A stretch of DNA of 64,000 nucleotides, taken from the NCBI RefSeq assembly GCF_029581275.1, contig NZ_CP120742.1, forward strand, positions 966,501-1,030,500, written 5' to 3'. The position numbers and the translations under genes were made by a program. The notes under the pieces were generated by a model that saw nothing but the letters and a program-made list of their open reading frames with translations, had not been told where the DNA came from and did not search any database. Shown here in pieces: positions 50,299 through 60,050 of the stretch (position 1 is the stretch's first letter; every line of letters begins with the position of its first letter). This stretch comes from Micromonospora sp. WMMD1155 (GTDB lineage Bacteria; Actinomycetota; Actinomycetes; Mycobacteriales; Micromonosporaceae).

Positions 50299-50461
50299 GG
50301 GTGGTCCCTCCACTTTCGGATGAGGACGCTCCGCCGCCCGGGGTCAGCCTGCGAAGACCCGGGGTGCGGAGTCATGACTGGTGGACATCGACGCACCCCC
50401 TTTCACTCTCCGAGCCGACCCGGTGATCTTGCCATCGGCCGAGCGCCGCCCGCAACCCCGT

Positions 50462-51637
50462 TCAGCCGACCGTCGGCACCGGCCCGGACACCGCCGGGGC
50501 GTCCGCCGACGGCAGTGTGACGGTCACCTCCAGGCCACCGCCGGGCTGCGCGATCACCTTCACCGTCCCGCCGTGCGCCGTGCAGACCGCCCGGACGATG
50601 GACAGCCCCAGGCCGGAACCACGGGCGCCGGTGCGCTCCCGGCCACCGCGCCGGAACGGCTCGAACAGGCCCGGCACGTCGGCCTGGTCCACCTCGAACC
50701 CGGTGTTGCCCACCACCAGCCAGGACCGGGCGCCGTCGGTGCCGGTACGCACCCAGAGCCGGCCGTGCAGGTGGTTGTAGCGGACCGCGTTCTCGATGAG
50801 GTTCCCGGCCAGCCGGTCGAGCAACCCCGGGTCGCCGACGACGGGCGCGGACTCCAGTGACGTCTGCACCCGCAGGCCGATCCGTTCCACCTCGCGGCGC
50901 ATCGCCGACAAGGCGTTGACGGTCCCTGCGGCGAGGTCACACTCGGTACGCCGACCCAGTTGCCGCCCGGCCTGCGCCTCGCTGCGGGCCAGCACCAGCA
51001 GCGCGTCCACCAGGCCGTTGGCGCGTTCCGAGGCGTCCCGGACCACTGTCGCCATCCGACGGTATTCGGCGGCGTCCGCGTCGTCGTCGCTGAGCGTCAC
51101 GTCGATCTCGGTCCGCATGACGGCGAGCGGGGTACGCAGCTCGTGCGAGGCGTTCGCCACGAAACGTTTCTGCGCCTCGAAGGCGGACGCGATCCGGTCC
51201 AACATGGCGTCGAACGTCTTGGCCAGCTCGGCCACCTCGTCGTCGGCGCCCGAGTAGCCGATCCGCTGGTCCAGGGTCGCCTCACCGAGCCGCTGCGCGG
51301 TCGCGGTGACCTGGTGCAACGGGCGCAGCGCCCGACCAGCCACCGCGTACGCGCCGGCCACCCCGACCACACTGACCGCCAACAGCGCGACCAGTCCCTT
51401 GGCCAGCAGCTCCCCGGAGGCGGCGTCGACGAGTTGCCGCTGCCACTGGGCCGCGTCCATCGACTCGCCGTCGGCGAGCACCACCGTCGTGCCGGGCAGC
51501 AACTCGTCGGTGGGCCGCAGCGCGTCCCGGACCAGCAGCCACGCCAGCACGACCAGGATCGCCCCCGCCCCGATCAGCAGCACCCCGTTGAGCAGTGTCA
51601 GCCGCAGTCGCAGGGTGGGCCGCAACCGGCGGCTCAC
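50462..51637 (-). CDS. Sensor histidine kinase
   Basis: A 391-residue membrane kinase: two membrane helices (GAGAILVVLAWLLV near residue 25 and GLVALLAVSVVGVAGAY near 85) enclose a short sensor loop; a HAMP domain and HisKA with phospho-accepting His in FVANASHELRTPLAV (about residue 166) precede the ATPase with NLIENAVRYN and GLGLSIVRAV. The partner regulator lies upstream on the same strand. GTG 51635-51637 follows GGAGGG; it sits inside a perfect tandem repeat. Confidence 0.93.
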   Translation of the reverse strand: MSRRLRPTLRLRLTLLNGVLLIGAGAILVVLAWLLVRDALRPTDELLPGTTVVLADGESMDAAQWQRQLVDAASGELLAKGLVALLAVSVVGVAGAYAVAGRALRPLHQVTATAQRLGEATLDQRIGYSGADDEVAELAKTFDAMLDRIASAFEAQKRFVANASHELRTPLAVMRTEIDVTLSDDDADAAEYRRMATVVRDASERANGLVDALLVLARSEAQAGRQLGRRTECDLAAGTVNALSAMRREVERIGLRVQTSLESAPVVGDPGLLDRLAGNLIENAVRYNHLHGRLWVRTGTDGARSWLVVGNTGFEVDQADVPGLFEPFRRGGRERTGARGSGLGLSIVRAVCTAHGGTVKVIAQPGGGLEVTVTLPSADAPAVSGPVPTVG

Positions 51638-51755
51638 CGTGCGCCCTCCGTTCGCGACTGCGGGGCTCGCAGACCCGGCTCACTCCTCGCGCTCACCGTG
51701 CGCCCTCCGTTCGCGACTGCGGGGCTCGCAGACCCGGCTCACTCCTCGCGCTCAC
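51633..51755. repeat. 59-bp perfect tandem repeat between regulator and kinase
   Basis: Copies 51633-51691 and 51692-51750 are identical; a third copy begins at 51751-51755. The unit carries the kinase start codon and ribosome-binding site, so the second copy holds a duplicate GTG that opens a 20-codon ORF out of frame with the kinase and ending in a TGA that overlaps the kinase GTG. It likely expands or contracts by slippage or recombination. Confidence 0.9.
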
Positions 51756-52420
51756 GAGCTCACCTCGGCGGTGCGGTAACCCGCGCCGACCACCGTCTCG
51801 ATCAGCGGCGGGTCGCCGAGCTTCTTGCGCAGCGTCATCACGGTGACCCGGACGATCGTGGTGAACGGGTCGGTGTTCGCGTCCCAGACCCGTTCCAGCA
51901 GCTCCTCGCTGGAGACCACCGCGCCACGAGCCTTGAGCAGCTCGCTGAGCACCCCGAACTCCTTGTTGGTGAGGTCGACCGGCAGGCCGGCGCGGGTGGC
52001 CACCCGACGGGCCGGGTCGAGCACCAGGTCGGCCAGTTCGAGCACCGGCGGAGCGGCCGGAGTGGCCCGGCGGCCCAACGCCTGCACCCGGGCGACCAAC
52101 TCGTCGAAGGCGAACGGTTTGGGCAGGTAGTCGTCCGCGCCGAGCTGCAACCCCTCCACCCGGTCCGCCACCGTGCCACTCGCGGTCAGCATCAACACCC
52201 GGGTCAGCGCGCCGGAGGCGGCCAGGTCGGCGCAGATCTGGTCACCGTGCACTCCCGGCAGGTCGCGGTCGAGCACCACCACGTCGTACCGCGTGACGAA
52301 CGCCGCCTCATGCCCGGCGTCTCCGTCGTACGCCACGTCGACGGCCATCCCCCGCTTGCGCAACCCGCGTGCGATCGCGTCGGCGAGGTTGCGCTCGTCC
52401 TCCACCACCAGTACCCGCAT
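51752..52420 (-). CDS. OmpR-family response regulator
   Basis: A 222-residue regulator. Receiver: VVEDERNLADAI with acidic pair, phospho-accepting Asp51 in VVVLDRDLPG, and TASG and LPKPF with the conserved Lys. The C-terminal winged helix has LTNKEFGVLSELLKARGAVV and RVTVMTLRKKLGDPP. It is the partner of the kinase downstream; the two are separated by the tandem repeat. ATG 52418-52420 is preceded by GGAGG. Target genes unknown. Confidence 0.94.
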   Translation of the reverse strand: MRVLVVEDERNLADAIARGLRKRGMAVDVAYDGDAGHEAAFVTRYDVVVLDRDLPGVHGDQICADLAASGALTRVLMLTASGTVADRVEGLQLGADDYLPKPFAFDELVARVQALGRRATPAAPPVLELADLVLDPARRVATRAGLPVDLTNKEFGVLSELLKARGAVVSSEELLERVWDANTDPFTTIVRVTVMTLRKKLGDPPLIETVVGAGYRTAEVSS

Positions 52421-52562
52421 CCCGGCCTCCTCGCTGCTGACCACCGACAACCTAGTGCCGGTCGGCAACCATCGTCCCTCGCCGCCCGCACCGGTCGGCG
52501 TTGCGGACCATCTCGGCGTACGCGATGCTGTCCGGCGGCACCGAGCGACGGACGGACCTGGA

Positions 52563-53681
52563 ATGACGATCGCGGCACCACCCACCCGGCGGGACATCGT
52601 GTACCGGGTCTTCCACCTGCCGGCCGACGGCGCGTTCGACGGCGACGAGGGCGGTGTCGACGGGCGGAGCACCTGGACGTCACCTCCGGTGCCGGTGGGC
52701 TTCACCGTCGCCGAGGTCGTGCCGTCCTGGACCGCCGACACCCCGGACGGCTGCTGGATCGAGGTCGAGCTGCGCGGCTGGCACGACGACGCCCCCGCCA
52801 CCGGCTGGTATCGGCTGGCCCGCTGGGCCGCCGACGACCGGGCGGTACGACGCACCTCGATACCCGGGCAGCGCGACGGAGACGCCGCCGTCGACACCGA
52901 CACGCTGGTCGTGGCCGGTGCGATGGTCACCGGTTGGCAGGCGCGGGTGACCCGGTGCCGACCGGTCGGCGCCCCGACCGGACCGGTGCTGCGCAGCTTC
53001 GGCGCGGTCGCCACCGGCCCCGCGCTGACCGGCCCGACCGACGCGTCGGCGCCCGCCTCGTCCGCCGCCCGTGGGCGGGTGCTGGACGTCCCCCGCTACT
53101 CGCAGCGGCTGCACGCCGGCCGGTACCCGCAGTGGGGCGGGGGTGGCGACTCCTGGTGCAGCCCCACCTGCACCTCGATGGTGCTCGCCTACTGGGGCCT
53201 CGGGCCGACGGAGGAGCACTACGCCTGGGTGCAGCCGCCCGGCCCGCGCCCGGTGGTGGTGCACGCCGCCCGGCACTGCTACGACCACGCGTACGCCGGG
53301 GCCGGCAACTGGCCGTTCAACACCGCGTACGCCGGTCGGTTCGGGGTGGACGCGTTCGTCACCCGGCTCCGGTCGCTGGCCGAGGCGGAGGCGTTCGTCG
53401 CGGCCGGCGTCCCGCTGATCGTGTCCGCCGCGTTCCGGGCCGACGAGGTGCCGGGTCTCGCCTACGACACCCGGGGGCACCTCATGGTGCTGGTGGGCTT
53501 CACCGACGACGGCGACCCGGTGCTCAACGACCCGTACGCCCCGGACGACGACGGCGTCCGCCGTACCGTGCCCCGGCAGCCGTTCGAGGCGGTCTGGCAG
53601 CGTGGCAGCGGCGGCGTGGCGTACGTGCTGCGACCCCCGTCGGTGCCGCTGCCCCCGCCGCCCGCCCAGGCGAACTGGTAG
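52563..53681 (+). CDS. C39-like peptidase family protein
   Basis: A 372-residue protein with a papain-like C39 peptidase domain in the second half: catalytic Cys199 in GDSWCSPTCTSM, His in YDTRGHLMVLVGF and Asp in VLNDPYAPDDDG. The N-terminal half is a beta-rich domain (VFHLPADGAFDGDEGG and later WIEVELRGWH) of unknown role. No signal peptide is clear. Members without an ABC transporter may process other proteins. It ends one base before the stop codon of the convergent propeller gene. Confidence 0.82.
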   Translation: MTIAAPPTRRDIVYRVFHLPADGAFDGDEGGVDGRSTWTSPPVPVGFTVAEVVPSWTADTPDGCWIEVELRGWHDDAPATGWYRLARWAADDRAVRRTSIPGQRDGDAAVDTDTLVVAGAMVTGWQARVTRCRPVGAPTGPVLRSFGAVATGPALTGPTDASAPASSAARGRVLDVPRYSQRLHAGRYPQWGGGGDSWCSPTCTSMVLAYWGLGPTEEHYAWVQPPGPRPVVVHAARHCYDHAYAGAGNWPFNTAYAGRFGVDAFVTRLRSLAEAEAFVAAGVPLIVSAAFRADEVPGLAYDTRGHLMVLVGFTDDGDPVLNDPYAPDDDGVRRTVPRQPFEAVWQRGSGGVAYVLRPPSVPLPPPPAQANW

Positions 53682-54965
53682 TCACCGGCGCAACTGCCAC
53701 AGCCGGTAGGTACCGGGGCCCACGCACAGCAGGTGGGAGTCGGTCACCTGACAATCCCCGGTGGCATCGCGCAGCACGTCGAGTTTGCGTACCGTCCCGG
53801 CTCGCATATCCACCTCACCGACGACCACCCCGCCATCGGGGTGCTTGCGGACGGTCGTCAGCGGACCGCCCCGATCCCGTCGGTACAGGTCCCACTGGCC
53901 CAGGACGGCCACCTCCTGACCGGTGGGCGCGTCCAGCACGACGAAGCGGCCAGGCGAATCCCCGCCGCCGACCACGTTGGCCAGCAGCCGATCCTCGGCC
54001 CCCCACGCCCACCCCCAACGATCGCTGCTCCAGCGCACCTCGCCGGTGGCGGGGTCGAGCGCCTGCAGCTGGTTGGCACCGGTGCGCAAACACAGGACGG
54101 GGCCACAGTCCAGCGCGAAGTCGACGGTCACGTTCGGGCGGATCCAGCGCCGGTCGAGCTGGTCCAGGCCGTACGCGGTGACCGCGCCCGAACCCCGGTC
54201 GATGACCAGCAGGAGGTCGTTCAGCACCTCCAGCCCGAATCGCCCACCATCGGCTGGTCGCAGGTCGGCGCGAGCCAGCACCGCTCCGGTGGTCGCATCG
54301 CGTACCTCCGTCGGCCCGTCCGGCGGGTTCAGGATCAGCCGATCGATCCCGCGCTCGGTCTCGCGGAAGGTGATCTCGGCGGTGGTCGCGGGCAACTGCC
54401 ACCGCACGGTGCCGCAGCAGGGGTCGACCACGCGCAGGACGCTCGGCTCGCTCTCGCCGCCGGCACGCAGCAGGAGGTTGCCGTCGGCCAGTCGGTTGGC
54501 GCCGGCCGGTTGCTGCCACCGGTACGCGCCGGTCGCCCGGTCCAGCGCGATGGTCGTCACGTCCCGGCCTCGCGGGCCGATCTCAAACCCGGTGACGACC
54601 AGCAACTCGCCCAGCGGGAAGATCCCCCAGTACCGGGCGTCCGCCGACAGCGGCGCCTGCCAGGCCGGCTCGCCGCCGGGCAGCCGATACGCCGCCAGTC
54701 GCCGCTGCTGCAGGTTGGACGTGCTGGTCGGCTCGATCACCACGGCGAGGTCCCCGTCGACGAGCACGTCGGCCCCGGGCTGCGCCGGCAGCGTCACCAC
54801 GGATCGCCGGGGCTGCGGCGCACCGGCGGCGGCGAGGGTGAGCAGCGCGAGCAGGGCGACCAGCGCCACGCGCAGCTGCCGACCGTTGGCGCGAGGTGGG
54901 CGGGGCGACGGGTCCGGGTCCGGGCCGTGCCGCAGCACACCGAGGTCGATCACCGAGTCGCTCAT
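53682..54965 (-). CDS. Membrane-anchored PQQ-like beta-propeller protein B
   Basis: A 427-residue protein: short cytoplasmic tail MSDSVIDLGVLRHGPDPD, one membrane helix ALVALLALLTLAAAG (about 39-53), then a propeller domain with repeated blade motifs such as LDRATGAYRWQQ, ALDPATGEVRWSSD and VVDPCCGTVRWQL (PQQ/WD-like repeats). Such proteins are often scaffolds at the cell surface. ATG 54963-54965 is chosen since it overlaps the stop of its paralogue (ATGA). Both share the Ile-Asp/Glu-Leu-Gly N-terminus. Function unknown. Confidence 0.82.
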   Translation of the reverse strand: MSDSVIDLGVLRHGPDPDPSPRPPRANGRQLRVALVALLALLTLAAAGAPQPRRSVVTLPAQPGADVLVDGDLAVVIEPTSTSNLQQRRLAAYRLPGGEPAWQAPLSADARYWGIFPLGELLVVTGFEIGPRGRDVTTIALDRATGAYRWQQPAGANRLADGNLLLRAGGESEPSVLRVVDPCCGTVRWQLPATTAEITFRETERGIDRLILNPPDGPTEVRDATTGAVLARADLRPADGGRFGLEVLNDLLLVIDRGSGAVTAYGLDQLDRRWIRPNVTVDFALDCGPVLCLRTGANQLQALDPATGEVRWSSDRWGWAWGAEDRLLANVVGGGDSPGRFVVLDAPTGQEVAVLGQWDLYRRDRGGPLTTVRKHPDGGVVVGEVDMRAGTVRKLDVLRDATGDCQVTDSHLLCVGPGTYRLWQLRR

Positions 54966-56236
54966 CGGGTCAACCGCCACAGCGCGGTGGTGCCGTCGAG
55001 GCGCTGACAGAGCAGCATCGGCAGGGACGCCTGGCAGCTGCCGGCGATGGCCGGCAACACGTCGACGATCCGCGCCCGGTGGGCCACCAGATCCAGCTCG
55101 GCGACGACCATCCGGCCGTCGTCACCCGACCGCGTCCCGACCAGGGGAGCGTCCGGCCCGAGCACCTGCATCAGGGCCCACGGGCCCAGCTCGGTGCGCA
55201 CCCGCCCCGTCGCCGCGTCCCACACCTCGTAACCCCGACCGGGTCTGGCCATCAGCAACTGACCATGCCGGACGTCCGCCAGGTTGTTCGGACCGGAGTC
55301 CGACCACCGTACGACGCCGGTGGCCGGATCGAGCACCTGGAGGCCACCGGTCTGCGGTACCGCGCAGAGCAGATCCGCGCAGGCGAACACGAACGAGATC
55401 AACGGCACCTCGGCCGTCCACAGTGGTTGCAGGTAGGCCAGCCGGTAGGCGATCAGGCGCGTGCTGCCGGGTGGGACGAGCAACAGCAGGTCGTCGACGA
55501 CCCACACCCGCTGGTACGCCGCCCGGTCACCGGGCAGCGTGTCGATGCCGCGCAGCAGGCGGCCCGTGCCGGCGTCGTACACCTGCACCTCGCCGGTCGG
55601 TTGCAGGAGCACGAACTGGTCGATCTGGCCGTCTCGACGGTGGTAGGCGGGATTGCTGGGTGCCGGGATCGACATCGACCAGAGCACCCGCCCGGTGCCG
55701 GGATCGACCCGGCCCATCGCGCCCTCCCGGTCTCCCCGGTTCTCGGTCAGCAGCAGGCCGCCCTGGGCGATCGGCTGGGGACCACCGGGGTGCTGCCAGC
55801 GCCGCTGGCCGGTCGCGCTGTCGTAGGCGGTGGTCTCGAACACTCCGTCGTCGTTGACCGCCATCGCCAACACCAGCCCCTGCTCGACCCGGACGTCGAG
55901 GTAGTCACCGAGGCGGGCCAGCGGGGCCTGCCACCGCCTATGCACGCCCGCACCGGTCCGGGACGGCTGGGCGTACGCGGTCAGGTACCGCTCCCCCTCC
56001 GGTGCCGGCGGGTCGACCACGAAGACGCTGTCGCCGCCGAGGTACGCAGTGGACGTCCGCACCGCCGGCACCACGCTCACCACCTGCTGCGGCACCGGTG
56101 TCGCAGCGGCCAGCAGCACCAGGGCGAGGACCAGCACCGCCACGCTGCGCAGCGGGCGGCCGGCAGCGCGCGGTCGACGGACCGTGGGCGTCGACGAGGC
56201 TTCGTCCCGGACCTCGCCCAGCTCGATGATCGACAA
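54962..56236 (-). CDS. Membrane-anchored PQQ-like beta-propeller protein A
   Basis: A 424-residue paralogue of the next gene, with the tail LSIIELGEVRDEASS, a membrane helix SVAVLVLALVLLAAAT and blades AYDSATGQRRWQH, RVDPGTGRVLWSM and VLDPATGVVRWSD. I chose TTG 56234-56236 because GGAAGGA is 6 bases upstream and the N-terminus then lines up with the paralogue; a GTG at 56254 in frame is the alternative. The two genes overlap by four bases and probably act together. Confidence 0.75.
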   Translation of the reverse strand: MSIIELGEVRDEASSTPTVRRPRAAGRPLRSVAVLVLALVLLAAATPVPQQVVSVVPAVRTSTAYLGGDSVFVVDPPAPEGERYLTAYAQPSRTGAGVHRRWQAPLARLGDYLDVRVEQGLVLAMAVNDDGVFETTAYDSATGQRRWQHPGGPQPIAQGGLLLTENRGDREGAMGRVDPGTGRVLWSMSIPAPSNPAYHRRDGQIDQFVLLQPTGEVQVYDAGTGRLLRGIDTLPGDRAAYQRVWVVDDLLLLVPPGSTRLIAYRLAYLQPLWTAEVPLISFVFACADLLCAVPQTGGLQVLDPATGVVRWSDSGPNNLADVRHGQLLMARPGRGYEVWDAATGRVRTELGPWALMQVLGPDAPLVGTRSGDDGRMVVAELDLVAHRARIVDVLPAIAGSCQASLPMLLCQRLDGTTALWRLTR

Positions 56237-56336
56237 CAAGCGTCCTTCCGTCACCCCTGGTCACCGTCCGGCAAACCGGCCGTGGGTGCACCGGCCCGGC
56301 AAAAGCGACGGAACCGGGCCTGTACGATGGCCCGTC

Positions 56337-58247
56337 GTGGCCGTGCCGGTGGTAGACCCTTCGCTGAATCCCCTGACCGACGCCGACCCGGCCGAGGCCG
56401 AGTCGCCCCGACGGCCTCGACGCCGTCCGGCCCGAGCCGACCTGTTCGCCCTCGGAGCCTATGTGCTGCTGGGCGTCTTCGTCTGCCTCAACTACTGGGG
56501 TGACGTCAACGGCCGGGTCTCCTCGCACCTGCCCACCGACCACAGCTGGTTCGAGTGGCTGTTCGCGCACGGCGCGTACTCCGTGCGGCACCTGGAGAAT
56601 CCGCTGTTCACGGCCCGGCAGAACGCCCCGGACGGGGTGAACATGATCGCCAACACCTCGCTGCTCGGGGTGACCCTGCCGCTGGCCCCGCTGACCATGC
56701 TGCTCGGCCCCCAGGTGATGTACGCGCTCTACCTGGGTGGAGCGCTGGCCGCCACCGCCGGCACCGGCTACTGGATGCTCTCCCGCCACCTGGTGCGCTC
56801 CCGCGCGGCGGCGTTCGTCGGCGGCGCGTTCCTCGGCTTCGCGCCGGGAATCGTCCACCACGCCAACGGCCAACCCAACTTCGTGTCCAACTTCCTGCTG
56901 CCGCTGATCGTGGTGCGGGTGCTGCGTCTCGGTGAGCCGGGCCGGTGGCGGCGCAACGGACTGGTGCTCGGCGCGCTGGTGACGTACCAGATCTTCATCA
57001 ACGAGGAGATGCTGCTCCTCACCGCCCTGGCCTGCCTGGTCGTCGTGCTCGCGTACGCCGTGCAGCGCCCGGCCGCCACCCGGGCCGCCGCCGGCACGTT
57101 CCTGGCCGGGCTCGGCGTCGCCGGCGGGCTCGCCCTGGTGCTCGCCGCGTACCCGATCTGGTTCCAGTTCAACGGTCCACAGTCCTACCGGGGCCTGCAG
57201 GGCGGCGTCTTTCACAACTGGGGCGAGGACTTGGTCGCCTTCGTCACCTTCGCCCGCGACACCTGGGCCGGTGACCCGGCGGTGGAGAAGACGATCGGGT
57301 TGACCGAGCAGAACACCTGGTTCGGCTGGCCGCTGGTGCTGCTGACGGTGGTCGCCCTGGTGCTGCTCGTCCGCCGCTCACTTCCCGCCCGGATCGCCGC
57401 GGTGCTGATCGTCGTCTTCACCGTGGCGTCGATCGGGCCCCGGGTGCGGTTCGACGGCGTCGAGACGGATGTGCGCGGCCCGTGGTCGTACGTGCCGGAC
57501 GACCTGCCGCTGGTCGAGATGATGATGCCGACCCGGTTGACGCTCGTGGTGGCCGCCGCGGTGGGCGTCCTGCTCGCCCTGACCTGGGACGCCGCGCACC
57601 GCCAGGGACGCCCGGTGGCCGACCGACCGCGGGTGCCGGCGCAGCGCGCGGGCGACGCGGTCGCGGCGACTCCCGACGACACCGGGGCCGGAGACCAGCC
57701 CGCGCCGGTCGCGACCCGTCGCCGCTGGCTGCGCCCGGTGGGGTACGCGGCGGTCGCCCTCGCCGTGCTGCCGCTCTTCCCCCGGCCGTTGCCGGCCCAG
57801 CAGATCGACCCGCCACCGCACTTCATCACCTCGGGTGGTTGGCGGCCGTACGTGCCGGCGGGCCGGACCCTGGTGCCGGTGCCGATCCCGAGCAACGTGC
57901 ACGGCCTGCCCACGTTGCGCTGGAGCGCGCTGACCGGGCAGGAGTTCCCGATCCCGGGCGGCTACTTCATCGGCCCGAACGAGGTCGGCGAGGGGGTCTT
58001 CGGCGCGCCGAACCGGCCCACCAGCACGCTCGTCTACTCCACGATGGACAAGGACGCGGTCCCGGTGCTGACCGAGGAGAACCGCCGCCAGGCCGTCGAG
58101 GATCTGCGGTTCTGGCGGGCGTCGGTGGTGGTTCTCGGGGCGCACCCACGCGAGGCGGTGCTGCGTGAGCTGGTCACCGGCCTGATCGGGCCGCCGCAGC
58201 GGGTCGACGACGTCTGGGTCTGGGACGTCCGCGCCCTGGTGGGCTGA
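56337..58247 (+). CDS. GT-C-like multi-pass membrane protein 1
   Basis: A 636-residue integral membrane protein with about ten helices, followed by a soluble C-terminal domain. After the first helix comes LPTDHSWFEWLFAHGAYSVR, and then APDGVNMIANTSLLGV, a motif shared with two neighbouring paralogues; the Asp in the first extracytoplasmic loop is where GT-C glycosyltransferases keep a catalytic acid. It probably transfers a sugar from a lipid carrier, which is inference. GTG 56337 is 9 bases after TACGAT (56323-56328). It meets its paralogue stop to stop with no gap. Confidence 0.75.
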   Translation: MAVPVVDPSLNPLTDADPAEAESPRRPRRRPARADLFALGAYVLLGVFVCLNYWGDVNGRVSSHLPTDHSWFEWLFAHGAYSVRHLENPLFTARQNAPDGVNMIANTSLLGVTLPLAPLTMLLGPQVMYALYLGGALAATAGTGYWMLSRHLVRSRAAAFVGGAFLGFAPGIVHHANGQPNFVSNFLLPLIVVRVLRLGEPGRWRRNGLVLGALVTYQIFINEEMLLLTALACLVVVLAYAVQRPAATRAAAGTFLAGLGVAGGLALVLAAYPIWFQFNGPQSYRGLQGGVFHNWGEDLVAFVTFARDTWAGDPAVEKTIGLTEQNTWFGWPLVLLTVVALVLLVRRSLPARIAAVLIVVFTVASIGPRVRFDGVETDVRGPWSYVPDDLPLVEMMMPTRLTLVVAAAVGVLLALTWDAAHRQGRPVADRPRVPAQRAGDAVAATPDDTGAGDQPAPVATRRRWLRPVGYAAVALAVLPLFPRPLPAQQIDPPPHFITSGGWRPYVPAGRTLVPVPIPSNVHGLPTLRWSALTGQEFPIPGGYFIGPNEVGEGVFGAPNRPTSTLVYSTMDKDAVPVLTEENRRQAVEDLRFWRASVVVLGAHPREAVLRELVTGLIGPPQRVDDVWVWDVRALVG

Positions 58248-60050
58248 TCAGCCGACCTGGTTCCGCACGTCCCACACCCACCCGCCGTCCACCGGGCGAC
58301 CCGGCCCGAGCAGGTCGTCGACGGTCCGCCGGACCGGGTCTGCGTTGGGCAGCGGGCCGAGCACCACGACGGCGGCCCGCCAGTGCCGCAGGTCCTCGAC
58401 GGCCCGGCGGCGGTCGAGGTCGGTCAGCACGGGCACCGCGCCGGTCTCGGCGACCCGGCGCAGCAGCACCGACGTGGGCCGGTCCGGCGCACCCCAGCGG
58501 GCCGCCGGGTCGTCCGGGCCGCTGGGGCCGATGAAGTAGCCGCCCGGCGCGCTGAACGCCAGCCCGCTACGGGCGGACCAGAGCATCACCGGGCTCCGCG
58601 CCGCGCCGGTCACCGGCGGTACGGCGACCAGCGTGCGACCCGGCGGCACCAGGGACCGCCACCCGCCGTCCGCGACGAACCCGGGCACCGGGTTGACCGG
58701 CACCACCCGGATCGGCGTCGGCACCAACGGCAGCAACACGGCGGCCACCGCCCCGGCCCACAGCAACCGCACCGGCAGCCCGGGGGCAGCCGACAGCCGA
58801 CGCGCCCCGCGGACCCGGTCCAGGGAGAGCGCCACCAGGACACCCAGCACCGGTACGCAGACCAGCGCGAACCGGGCCGGCACCGCGAGGTCGAGCAGGG
58901 GCAGCCCGGCGACCAGCCGGTACGGCCCGGGGATGCCGGTGGCGGTGCCGTCGACCCGCAGCTCGGTGCCGAGGGAGAGCAGGGCGAACACCAACCCACA
59001 GCCGGCCAGGGCGCGAACCAGCGGTCGCCGCCACAGCCAGATCACGATCACCACGGCGAGCACCAGCAACCCCGGGCCGAAGAACGAGTTCTCCTCGGTC
59101 GGGTTCGGCGAGAGCAACCCCGGGAGCCAGTCGTCGCCGAGTACGGTCTGCCGCGCCGACGCGGTGAACGACGCGGCGTCCAACTGGAAGGCGTGCGCGG
59201 CGAACGCCATCCCCGAGTAGTGCTGCGGGCCGTAGAACTGGAACCACACGGGGTACGCCAGCAGCACCGTCGCGACACCGGCCGCCACCGCCAGTCGGCC
59301 GAACAGGGCCGGTGCGAGCCGCCGGGCGGCCACCCGGTCGGCGAGCGCGTAGCCGAGCGCGAACACCCCGGCCGCGAGCGCCAGGAAGACCAGCACCTCC
59401 TCGCCGATGAAGACCTGCCAGACCAGCAGCAGCCCGAGGACGATGCCGGGTCGCCACACTCCGGCCAGCCGGTGCGGCCCGTCCGAGGTGGGCCGGAACA
59501 CCACCGCGAGGATCGCGGGCACCAGGAACTGCGCGGCGATGTGCAGGTGCGCGCCCGCCTGGGCGATCATGCCCGGGGCGAAACCGCAGACCAGGCCACC
59601 CACCGCGGCTGCGGCCCGGGTGGTGACCAGGCGGCGGCGCAGCAGCGCGTACCAGGCCGAGGCGGTGCCGGCGAGGCAGCAGACGACAGCCACGCAGAAC
59701 GCGACCTGCGAGCCGAAGAGCAGCGTCACCGGGGTCAACGGGACGCCCAGGCCGAGCACCGAGGTGTTCGCCATCAGGTTCACCCCGTCGGGGGAGTTCA
59801 ACAGGGCGCTGTAGAGCGGGTTCTCCCAGTCGACGACGGCGTGCGCCGCGTGGGCCAGCATCCACTCGAAGAGGATCTGGTCGCCCGCCTGGTGGAACAG
59901 CCGCCACTGGTACCCCCACTGCGCGCTGGTCAGCACGACGGCGAGCGTCAGGTAGCCGGTCACCACCAGCAGGTCCCGGAGCCGGTCCGGACGGGGTGTA
60001 CGGGCCTCGGTCGCGGGCGCCTCGGTCGGGGACGCCGTCCCGGTGGTCAT
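58248..60050 (-). CDS. GT-C-like multi-pass membrane protein 2
   Basis: A 600-residue paralogue with the same plan: N-tail, helix LVVTGYLTLAVVLTSAQW, loop AGDQILFEWMLAHAAHAV, the motif SPDGVNLMANTSVLGLGVPL, further helices and the C-terminal soluble domain with GGYFIGPSGPDD and VWDVRNQVG. The Asp after the first helix is conserved. ATG 60048-60050 shares a base with the stop of the third paralogue (TGATG), so they form an operon. Substrate unknown. Confidence 0.75.
   Translation of the reverse strand: MTTGTASPTEAPATEARTPRPDRLRDLLVVTGYLTLAVVLTSAQWGYQWRLFHQAGDQILFEWMLAHAAHAVVDWENPLYSALLNSPDGVNLMANTSVLGLGVPLTPVTLLFGSQVAFCVAVVCCLAGTASAWYALLRRRLVTTRAAAAVGGLVCGFAPGMIAQAGAHLHIAAQFLVPAILAVVFRPTSDGPHRLAGVWRPGIVLGLLLVWQVFIGEEVLVFLALAAGVFALGYALADRVAARRLAPALFGRLAVAAGVATVLLAYPVWFQFYGPQHYSGMAFAAHAFQLDAASFTASARQTVLGDDWLPGLLSPNPTEENSFFGPGLLVLAVVIVIWLWRRPLVRALAGCGLVFALLSLGTELRVDGTATGIPGPYRLVAGLPLLDLAVPARFALVCVPVLGVLVALSLDRVRGARRLSAAPGLPVRLLWAGAVAAVLLPLVPTPIRVVPVNPVPGFVADGGWRSLVPPGRTLVAVPPVTGAARSPVMLWSARSGLAFSAPGGYFIGPSGPDDPAARWGAPDRPTSVLLRRVAETGAVPVLTDLDRRRAVEDLRHWRAAVVVLGPLPNADPVRRTVDDLLGPGRPVDGGWVWDVRNQVG

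Noticed and set aside
50344..50388. 14-residue ORF on the minus strand (MSTSHDSAPRVFAG) with a G-rich ribosome-binding site
   Set aside because: Possible leader before the truncated VOC copy, but too short and without a structure or coupling to support it.
51633..51755. CRISPR-like repeats
   Set aside because: Only two full copies, directly adjacent without spacers.
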